A DNA stretch of 64,000 nucleotides from Aquipseudomonas alcaligenes (GTDB lineage Bacteria; Pseudomonadota; Gammaproteobacteria; Pseudomonadales; Pseudomonadaceae): assembly GCF_003205495.1 (NCBI RefSeq), contig NZ_QJRX01000005.1, forward strand, positions 310,001 to 374,000, given 5' to 3'. The notes beneath the pieces are model-generated. The model made no database searches and had not been told where the DNA came from. It was given only the letters and a program-made list of their open reading frames with translations. Every line of letters begins with the position of its first letter. The stretch's first letter is position 1. Both the position numbers and the translations under genes were made by a program. Positions 57,945 to 64,000 of the stretch are shown in pieces.

Positions 57945-58041
57945 CTCTCCCATTTATGGGAGAGAAGCCGGGGCGGGCCGCGTAGGCAGAGGGTGGAGTT
58001 GCCTGCCCCCTCTCCCTGGCCCTCTCCCCGAGGGGAGAGGG
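57945..58041. repeat. CCCTCTCCC-type hairpins inside tyrosine gene cluster
   Basis: CTCTCCCAT-TT-ATGGGAGAG (57945-57964) and CCCTCTCCCC-GA-GGGGAGAGGG (58020-58041) occupy the gap between hmgA and fahA. They are the same family as the repeats at 42.4, 45.3 and 56.3 kb. Placed between two consecutive genes of one pathway, they could act as partial terminators or stabilise the upstream message. Confidence 0.7.
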
Positions 58042-58058
58042 AATAGTCCGTGCTGTTC

Positions 58059-59198
58059 TCAGCCTGGTTTCCCCTGCGCACGCCAGGAGTTCACGTATTC
58101 GGGCACGTCCACGGCGGCAGCGGCCTCGGCCACTTCCAGCGCGCGGCGGGTGTCGATCATCACCGCCACTTCCTCAGCGAAGGTGGCCGGATCGATCTGG
58201 GCCTTCTTCAGCGCCTTGGGGTGCGGGCCGTGGGGGAAGCCGCAGGGGTGCAAAGTCACCATGCCGGCCTCGATGTTGTCGCGGCTGAAGAAGTTGCCAC
58301 GGTGGTAGAACAGCACCTCGTCGTAGTCGTCGTTGTTGTGGAAGAACGGCACCTTGAGCGCGCCGGGATCTGACTCGACCGGGCGCGGGGTAAAGGTGCA
58401 CACAACAAAACCATTGGCGACGAAAGTGGTATGGGCCGACGGCGGCAGGTGGTAGCGGTGGCTCATCAGCGGGCGGATATCGCGCCAGTTCAGGCGCACC
58501 ACGGTGTTGTCGCCGTGCCAGCCCACCGCATCCAGCGGGTTGAACGGATAGGTGACGGTGCTGATCTGGTTGCGCCGCTTGATCCTGATCTGCCAGCTCT
58601 GCTCGTCCTGCTGGGCCTTGAAGGCGGCGTCGATGTGCGGGTGGTCGAGCACCGCCGGGTCGAAGATCGCCTGCGGGCCGAGCAGGCCCTTGTCCGGCAG
58701 CTGGTAGGCGCCGTCGGTATTTTCGATCAGCAGGAAGTGGCTGGGCGCGCTCGGCTCGATGCGCCAGGCGGTACCGCGCGGGATCAGCAGATAGTCGCCG
58801 TCGCGGTACTCCAGGTGGCCGAAGTCGCAGTAGAAGTGCCCTGCCCCGTCATGCACGAACAGCAGCTCGTCGCCGTCGCTGTTGCGCACCAGGTGGCGCA
58901 TGGCGCCGTGGGTCTTCCACACGCGCAGCTTCACGTCGGCGTTGTGCAGGGTCAGCGGCGCCTCCAGCGGGCAGTCGCGCTCGCTGGCGATCCGATTGAA
59001 GTTGAACGCGTGCGGGCGCAGCGGCCCTTCCCAGTCGACCCAGCCGGTGGGCGGGTGCTTGTGGTGCAGGTGGGTCACCGGGCCGAAGAAGCCTTCGCGG
59101 CCCATCTCCCGCTCGTAGGTGCCCTCGGGGAAATCGCAGTGCGCCTGGCGCGAGTGCTCGCCCTCGCGCAGGGGGAAGCTGATCCATTTGCGGCTCAT
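58059..59198 (-). CDS. hmgA: Homogentisate 1,2-dioxygenase, short form
   Basis: A 379-residue cupin-type ring-cleaving dioxygenase, shorter than the classical HmgA of about 432. Metal-ligand candidates are H287, E294, H299 and H323 (FFHNNDDYDEVLFYHRGNFFS and CGFPHGPHP). The Glu that follows the first His in classical enzymes (YHRNCMSEF) is replaced by Ser, so the ligand set differs. Context decides the function: hppD ends 4 bases upstream, and fahA and maiA follow, leaving this as the only candidate for ring cleavage of homogentisate. AGGAGTG before the ATG lies inside the hppD end. Confidence 0.85.
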   Translation of the reverse strand: MSRKWISFPLREGEHSRQAHCDFPEGTYEREMGREGFFGPVTHLHHKHPPTGWVDWEGPLRPHAFNFNRIASERDCPLEAPLTLHNADVKLRVWKTHGAMRHLVRNSDGDELLFVHDGAGHFYCDFGHLEYRDGDYLLIPRGTAWRIEPSAPSHFLLIENTDGAYQLPDKGLLGPQAIFDPAVLDHPHIDAAFKAQQDEQSWQIRIKRRNQISTVTYPFNPLDAVGWHGDNTVVRLNWRDIRPLMSHRYHLPPSAHTTFVANGFVVCTFTPRPVESDPGALKVPFFHNNDDYDEVLFYHRGNFFSRDNIEAGMVTLHPCGFPHGPHPKALKKAQIDPATFAEEVAVMIDTRRALEVAEAAAAVDVPEYVNSWRAQGKPG

Positions 59199-59202
59199 TG
59201 CA

Positions 59203-60285
59203 TCACTCCTGAGTGATCACGCCACGACGCAGCTGGTCTTCCTCGATGGATTCGAACAGCGCCTTGAAGTTGCCCTCGCCGAAGCCCTGGTTGCCCTTGC
59301 GCTGGATGATCTCGAAGAAGATCGGGCCGATCACCGTGTTGGTGAAGATCTGCAGCAGGATGCCGTCGTCACCCGGCGCCCCGTCGATCAGGATGTTCAG
59401 CTCGCGCAGCTGCTCCAGCGGCTCGCCGTGGCCGGCCACGCGGCTGTCGACCTTTTCATAATAGGTGTCCGGGGTGGTCATGAAGTCCACGCCATTGGCG
59501 CGCAGGCGACGCACTGTCTCGTAGATATCGTCGGTGCTCATGGCGATGTGCTGGATGCCCTCGCCGTGGTACTCGCGGATGAATTCCTCGATCTGCGACT
59601 TGTCGTCGGCCGACTCGTTGATCGGGATGCGGATCTTGCCGCAGGGCGCGGTCATGGCGCGGGAGAACAGGCCGGTGAGCTTGCCTTCGATGTCGAAGTA
59701 GCGGATCTCGCGGAAGTTGGCGATGCGCTCGTAGAAGCCGGACCAGACTTCCATCTGCCCGCGCTTGACGTTGTGGGTCAGGTGGTCGATCTGCTGCAGG
59801 CCGACGGCATGGTCGCCCGCCGAGCGGCCCTCGATGTATTCGAAGTCGACGTCGTAGATGGTCTTGTCGCCGTAGCGGTCGACCAGGTACAGCAGCGAGC
59901 CGCCGATGCCTTCGACGCAGGGGATGTTCAGCTCGCCGAAGTTGGCGTGGCTGCCGACCAGCTTGGCGCCCTGCTGCTCGACGTAGGCGGCGGCCTGGGC
60001 CGCGTTCTTCACCCGGAAGGCCATGGCGCAGGCGCTCGGCCCGTGCTTCTCGCCGAAGGCGCGGACATGGCCGGTGGGGTTGCCGTTGAGCACGAAGTTG
60101 ATGTCGTTCTGCTGGAACAGCCAGACCTGCTTGGAGCGGTGCTTGGCCGTTTCGGTGAAGCCCATGGCGGTGAACAGCTGGCGCAGCTGCTCGATGCCTT
60201 CCGGCGTCGGCGCGGTGAATTCGACGAACTCGAAACCGTCGGTTCCGATGGGGTTGTGCTGATCGATCTTGGCCACGGCGTTCAT
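59203..60285 (-). CDS. hppD: 4-hydroxyphenylpyruvate dioxygenase
   Basis: A 360-residue non-haem iron(II) dioxygenase that converts 4-hydroxyphenylpyruvate to homogentisate. The iron ligands are H168 (QQIDHLTHNV), H246 (EGIQHIAMS) and E325 (FFEIIQRK). The vicinal oxygen chelate fold occupies two halves. GGGAGG precedes the ATG. It is the first gene of the tyrosine catabolic cluster; its product feeds the homogentisate dioxygenase 4 bases downstream. The regulator (TyrR/PhhR-type in Pseudomonas) is not in the window. Confidence 0.96.
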   Translation of the reverse strand: MNAVAKIDQHNPIGTDGFEFVEFTAPTPEGIEQLRQLFTAMGFTETAKHRSKQVWLFQQNDINFVLNGNPTGHVRAFGEKHGPSACAMAFRVKNAAQAAAYVEQQGAKLVGSHANFGELNIPCVEGIGGSLLYLVDRYGDKTIYDVDFEYIEGRSAGDHAVGLQQIDHLTHNVKRGQMEVWSGFYERIANFREIRYFDIEGKLTGLFSRAMTAPCGKIRIPINESADDKSQIEEFIREYHGEGIQHIAMSTDDIYETVRRLRANGVDFMTTPDTYYEKVDSRVAGHGEPLEQLRELNILIDGAPGDDGILLQIFTNTVIGPIFFEIIQRKGNQGFGEGNFKALFESIEEDQLRRGVITQE

Positions 60286-60657
60286 CCGGCCTCCCTGAAT
60301 TGTTGTTGTGGGGCAATCGCCCGCCTTGGCGGCGGTGCGGGTGGGTTGCCCCCATCACAACCCCGGGCCGGCACGCGGACAAGCCGAGGCGAATGCCGCC
60401 AGAAGCGGGATAGCCTGGCGGACCGGCAAGTTTTTCTTACACCACCCGGATCGAGCGGGAGCCCTCCCCGAACCTCGGCATCCACGTAACGATTTCTTGC
60501 CAGCGTGGTTCAGGCGGCTGCCACCTGCTGCGCTCCTGCGCCGCACTGCGCCCGCGACGCATCTGATACGGTTTTTCCCGGCAAACCTGAGTCTGTTATG
60601 CAAACAGCCCGGCAGGCACAGTGCACGCAGCCCGATTAGCAGCCCGAGAGGCCCACC
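60286..60657. promoter_or_regulatory. Divergent promoter region, hppD versus ccoG
   Basis: A 372-base divergent gap with no gene. GGGGCAA (60310-60316) pairs with TTGCCCC (60346-60352) in a possible hairpin in the hppD leader. No Fnr/Anr box (TTGAT-N4-ATCAA) and no clear TyrR/PhhR site was recognised by eye. Otherwise featureless. Confidence 0.5.
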
Positions 60658-62073
60658 ATGAGCGAGCGCATAGCGGCGCGGATCATCGAATCCGACGCGC
60701 CGCGCCAGCCGTCCCGCCTGACCCCGGCACAAGCCGGCGGACCGATCCACACCCGCAGCTTCAGCGGCCGCTTCCGCAACCTGCGCCTGTACGGCGCGGG
60801 GCTGCTGATGCTGATCTTCTTCGGCACCGCCTGGCTGGACTGGGATGGCCGTCAGGCGGTGCTGTGGAACCTGGCCGAGCACCGCTACTACATCTTCGGC
60901 GCCACCTTCTGGCCGCAGGACTTCATCCTGCTCTCGGCGCTGCTGATCATCTGCGCCTTCGGCCTGTTCACCATCACGGTGTTCGCCGGCCGCGTCTGGT
61001 GCGGCTACACCTGCCCGCAGAGCGTGTGGACCTGGCTGTTCATGTGGGTGGAGAAGCTCACCGAGGGCGAGCGCAACCAGCGCATCAAGCTCGACGCCGC
61101 CCCCTGGGGCCCGGCCAAGCTGCTGCGCCGCGCCGCCAAGCACGGCCTGTGGCTGGCGCTGAGCCTGCTCACGGCGCTGACCTTCATCGGCTACTTCACG
61201 CCGATCCGCCCGCTGGCGGCCGAGCTGTTCGGCGGCCAGCTGGAGGGCGCCGCGCTGTTCTGGATGCTGTTCTTCACCGGCGCCACCTACCTCAACGCCG
61301 GCTGGCTGCGCGACAAGGTCTGCGTGTACATGTGCCCCTACGCGCGCTTCCAGGGCGTGATGTTCGACCGCGACACCCTGCTGGTGGCCTACGACGCCGC
61401 CCGCGGCGAGCACCGCGGCCCGCGCAGGAAGGAGGTCGACCACCGGGCCGAGGGCCTCGGCGACTGCATCGACTGCACGATGTGCGTACAGGTCTGCCCT
61501 ACCGGCATCGACATCCGCGACGGCCTGCAGGTCGAGTGCATCGGCTGCGCCGCCTGCATCGACGCCTGCGATAGCGTGATGGACAAGATGGGCTACGCCC
61601 GCGGCCTGATCCGCTACGGCTCCGAGCGCGAGATGCAGGGCGGCCGCCGCCAGTTGCTGCGGCCGCGCCTGGTCGGCTACGCAGCGGCCCTGCTGCTGAT
61701 GATCGGCGCCTTCGCCTGGGCCCTGCAGGCCCGCGCCCTGGTGTCCCTCGACGTGGCCAAGGACCGCGGCATGTTCCGCGAGAACGCCGCCGGGCAGATC
61801 GAGAACGTCTACCGCCTCAAGCTGATCAACAAGAGCCAGCAGCCGCAGCGCTACCACCTGGGCCTGGTGCCCGGCCAGCCGTTCCGCCTGAACGGGCCGA
61901 GCGACCTGCGCCTGGCCGCCGGCGAGATCCTCGAGGTACCGGTCAGCGTGGTGCTGGAGCGCGAGCCACTGGGCCGCAGCCCGGCGCCGGTGCGCTTCGA
62001 GGTGATCAACATGCACGACGGCGAGGAGCGCCAGGAGGCCGCCAGCACCTTTATCGCACCGAGCGGGCGCTGA
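60658..62073 (+). CDS. ccoG: Cytochrome c oxidase accessory protein CcoG (FixG/RdxA)
   Basis: A 471-residue membrane iron-sulfur protein. Six helices (about 44-64, 82-105, 160-180, 198-215, 338-358) surround a cytosolic di-4Fe-4S ferredoxin domain (GDCIDCTMCVQVCPTGIDI and ECIGCAACIDACDSVM, about 278-320). GYTCPQSVW and YMCPYARFQG are additional cysteine motifs of the family. A C-terminal immunoglobulin-like domain (about 365-470) ends the protein. CcoG is implicated in copper reduction for cbb3 oxidase assembly. Here it is separate from ccoNOPQ and overlaps the next gene by one base (TGATG). Confidence 0.95.
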   Translation: MSERIAARIIESDAPRQPSRLTPAQAGGPIHTRSFSGRFRNLRLYGAGLLMLIFFGTAWLDWDGRQAVLWNLAEHRYYIFGATFWPQDFILLSALLIICAFGLFTITVFAGRVWCGYTCPQSVWTWLFMWVEKLTEGERNQRIKLDAAPWGPAKLLRRAAKHGLWLALSLLTALTFIGYFTPIRPLAAELFGGQLEGAALFWMLFFTGATYLNAGWLRDKVCVYMCPYARFQGVMFDRDTLLVAYDAARGEHRGPRRKEVDHRAEGLGDCIDCTMCVQVCPTGIDIRDGLQVECIGCAACIDACDSVMDKMGYARGLIRYGSEREMQGGRRQLLRPRLVGYAAALLLMIGAFAWALQARALVSLDVAKDRGMFRENAAGQIENVYRLKLINKSQQPQRYHLGLVPGQPFRLNGPSDLRLAAGEILEVPVSVVLEREPLGRSPAPVRFEVINMHDGEERQEAASTFIAPSGR

Positions 62074-63545
62074 TGGCCGCGCCCCGCCTGCTGCCCGTAG
62101 ACTGTGACCTGCCCACGGCCACCCTCACGGACAAGATGAAGCGCTACGAGCAATTCGCCGACCAGATCGCCGAGCTGATCCGCTCCGGCGTGCTCGCCCC
62201 CGGCGAGCGCGTGCCCTCGGTGCGCCATGCCGGCCGCACCTACGGGGTCAGCCCGTCCACCGTGTTCCAGGCCTACTATCTGCTGGAGGATCGCGGCCTG
62301 ATCCAGGCCCGCGCCCGTTCCGGCTATTTCGTCCGCGAGCTGGCGCGCCAGCCTCTGGCCGAGCCGCAGGTCGGCGCCACCCCGGCCGCCAGCACGGCGG
62401 TGGACGTCAGCGAGCTGGTGTTCTCCGTGCTCGGCTCGCTCAAGGACCCGGCCACCGTGCCCTTCGGCTCGGCCTTCCCCAGCCCCGAACTGTTCCCCCT
62501 GCCGCGCCTGGCGCGCAGCATGGCCCATGCCCTGCGCGACATGCCGGGCCACGCGGTGATCGCCGACATGACCGCCGGCAACCCCGACCTGCGCCGGCAG
62601 ATCGCCCTGCGCTACATGGTCGCCGGCGTGCGCCTGGCGCTGGAGGAACTGGTGATCACCAACGGCGCCATGGAGGCGCTCAACCTGTGCCTGCAGACGG
62701 TGACCCGGCCGGGCGATCTGGTGGCCATCGAGGCGCCGGCCTTCTACGCCACCCTGCAGGTGCTGGAGCGGCTCAAGCTCAAGGCGGTGGAGATTCCCGT
62801 GCACCCGCGCGAGGGCATCGACCTCGGCGTGCTGGCCGAGCGCCTGGACAGCCTGCCGATCAGGGCCTGCTGGTTCATGAGCAGCCTGCAGAACCCCATG
62901 GGCGCCAGCCTGACGGAGGCGAAGAAGGCCGAGCTGTACGCCCTGCTCAAGCGCCACCAGGTGCCGCTGATCGAGGACGACGTGTACGCCGAGCTGCATT
63001 ACGGCCAGCAGCCGCCACGGCCGGTGAAGGGCTGCGACGACCAGGGCCTGGTGATGCACTGCGGCTCCTTCTCCAAGAGCCTGGCGCCGGGCTACCGGAT
63101 CGGCTGGGTGGCCGGCGGGCGCTTCGCCGAGCAGATCGCCCGGCTCAAGCTGATGACCACCATCTCGCCTTCGGTGCCGGCCCAGGCGGCCATCGCCGAC
63201 TACCTGCAGCACGGCGGCTACGACCGCCACCTGCGCAAGCTGCGCATCGCCCTGGAGACCCAGCAGGCAGCCATGCTCGCCTCCGCCGCCCGGCATTTCC
63301 CGGCCGAGACGCGGGTGAGCCGCCCGGCCGGCGGCTACTTCCTGTGGTTCGAGTTCCCCGAGCGGGTCGACTCGCTGCAGCTGTTCCAGCTGGCCCTGGC
63401 CCAGGGCATCAGCCTGGCGCCGGGGCCGATCTTCTCCGCCACCCGCGGCTTCCGCCATTGCGCGCGACTGAACCATGGTCACCCCTGGGACGCCCAGAGC
63501 GAGGCGGCGATGGAACTGCTGGGGCGAATCCTGGCCTCATTCTGA
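62073..63545 (+). CDS. MocR-type regulator (GntR HTH fused to aminotransferase)
   Basis: A 490-residue protein with an N-terminal GntR winged helix (about 22-88; VPSVRHAGRTYGVSPSTVFQAYYLLEDRGLI) and a fold-type I aminotransferase domain (about 120-485) with PLP lysine K335 in SFSKSLAPGYRIGWV. The PLP phosphate site is NGAMEALN and the ring-binding motif is SLQNPMG. Members such as PdxR and GabR use PLP to sense vitamin B6 or amines. The ATG overlaps the ccoG stop, coupling the two. A shorter start at residue 22 is possible. The regulated gene is not evident. Confidence 0.9.
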   Translation: MAAPRLLPVDCDLPTATLTDKMKRYEQFADQIAELIRSGVLAPGERVPSVRHAGRTYGVSPSTVFQAYYLLEDRGLIQARARSGYFVRELARQPLAEPQVGATPAASTAVDVSELVFSVLGSLKDPATVPFGSAFPSPELFPLPRLARSMAHALRDMPGHAVIADMTAGNPDLRRQIALRYMVAGVRLALEELVITNGAMEALNLCLQTVTRPGDLVAIEAPAFYATLQVLERLKLKAVEIPVHPREGIDLGVLAERLDSLPIRACWFMSSLQNPMGASLTEAKKAELYALLKRHQVPLIEDDVYAELHYGQQPPRPVKGCDDQGLVMHCGSFSKSLAPGYRIGWVAGGRFAEQIARLKLMTTISPSVPAQAAIADYLQHGGYDRHLRKLRIALETQQAAMLASAARHFPAETRVSRPAGGYFLWFEFPERVDSLQLFQLALAQGISLAPGPIFSATRGFRHCARLNHGHPWDAQSEAAMELLGRILASF

Positions 63546-63632
63546 GCGGCCCGCGCGGCATCCGCCGGAAAATAGTGGCACACTGACATGAACGGCGCAG
63601 GAGGCGCAGCACAAGAATGAAGGGTGAAGCCC

Positions 63633-64000
63633 ATGACTGACGACAACCAAACGACCGCCATCGAGGTGCTCGACGACGCGCAGCGCATCGAGCAGCTGGA
63701 GCGGGCCGGCAAGCTCAACCGCCTGCTGATCTACGGCCTGGCCGGCGCCCTGCTGCTGAACCTGATCGCCTGGGTGCTGGTGGCCGTGCTCGGTGGCTCC
63801 GCCGAGCCGGACGAGGAAACCCTGGCGGCCCTGGCCAGTCGCGCCAGCGTCGAGACACTGCAGAAGGAGGTCGCCGCCCTGCAGCTGCAGATCAACCCGC
63901 TGCAGCAGCAGCTCAAGGATCAGCAGAAGCTCATCCTGATGCTTTCGCAGCAGCAACAGAAGCCGGCCGCGCAAGGCGACGCCGCGCCTGCGGCGGCCGC
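63633..64000 (+). CDS. Membrane-anchored coiled-coil protein, N-terminal part
   Basis: The reading frame runs off the window end. The visible 122 residues start MTDDNQTTAIEVLDDAQRIEQLERAGKLN, then one transmembrane helix (about 33-53, LIYGLAGALLLNLIAWVLVAVLGG), then a coiled-coil rich in Gln/Leu (VAALQLQINPLQQQLKDQQKLILMLSQQQQK) and an Ala-rich stretch. No family was recognised. An AGGGTGAAGC stretch precedes the ATG. It follows the MocR gene by 87 bases, and the product could be an envelope scaffold. Confidence 0.65.
   Translation, partial: MTDDNQTTAIEVLDDAQRIEQLERAGKLNRLLIYGLAGALLLNLIAWVLVAVLGGSAEPDEETLAALASRASVETLQKEVAALQLQINPLQQQLKDQQKLILMLSQQQQKPAAQGDAAPAAA

Overview
The window is 64 kb of high-GC, gene-dense gammaproteobacterial chromosome, almost certainly Pseudomonas sensu lato. 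Marker genes include the LapG/LapD pair, the AHL acylase QuiP, a six-gene Mrp-type antiporter operon with a fused A subunit, and DUF2804. From memory, and not checked, the stretch from the antiporter operon to quiP runs in the same order as P. aeruginosa PAO1 around PA1032-PA1061, and the FadL / glutathione peroxidase / MFS trio resembles PA1288-PA1286. No rRNA, tRNA, CRISPR array, integrase or transposase was seen.

Layout. 1-9.8 kb: end of an EamA transporter, a SelW-like redox protein coupled to a MarR regulator, a DUF2804 protein, a membrane diguanylate cyclase, recQ, a YecA-like protein, a YbaN-like protein, and lapG-lapD (c-di-GMP control of adhesin cleavage, but no adhesin or its exporter here). 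9.8-18.3 kb: a PLP-dependent cysteine-synthase-like enzyme with an EamA transporter, then the shaACDEFG cation/proton antiporter operon and a glycine-zipper lipoprotein. 18.5-22.5 kb: glycerate kinase, a GntP-type permease and a CdaR-type regulator. 22.5-32 kb: pdxH, an OmpA-like lipoprotein, an EstB-like serine hydrolase, an agarase-like glycoside hydrolase, dinG, a CopD-like membrane protein and two tandem OmpA-family lipoproteins. 32-38.1 kb: DUF6231, two SEC-C zinc-motif proteins, a secreted unknown, a LEA14-like lipoprotein and quiP. 38.2-42.3 kb: a structured intergenic leader with a small unknown gene, a FadL porin, periplasmic glutathione peroxidase, an unannotated 39-residue membrane ORF, and an MFS transporter.

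42.4-49.5 kb is an amino-acid catabolic block: NSS-family symporter, Leu/Val/Phe-type dehydrogenase, a 1155-residue fused indolepyruvate:ferredoxin oxidoreductase, and a divergent Lrp/AsnC regulator. 49.5-55.3 kb holds an MscS-type channel and two secreted YtcJ-like amidohydrolases. Its base composition looks visibly less GC-rich than its surroundings, and it is followed by about 0.7 kb of non-coding, hairpin-tipped, inverted repeat sequence, so it is the best candidate for acquired DNA. 56.3-60.3 kb is the tyrosine/homogentisate pathway (hppD, a short-form homogentisate dioxygenase, fahA, maiA). 60.7-64 kb has ccoG overlapping a MocR-type regulator, then the start of a coiled-coil membrane protein.

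Dispersed CCCTCTCCC...GGGAGAGGG hairpins occur in four intergenic gaps of the right-hand third, one of them joined to a REP-like inverted pair. No wholly new system is evident. The least-explained items are the inverted repeat pair at 55.65-56.15 kb, the coupled 39-residue ORF at 41.0 kb, and the structured region at 38.2 kb.
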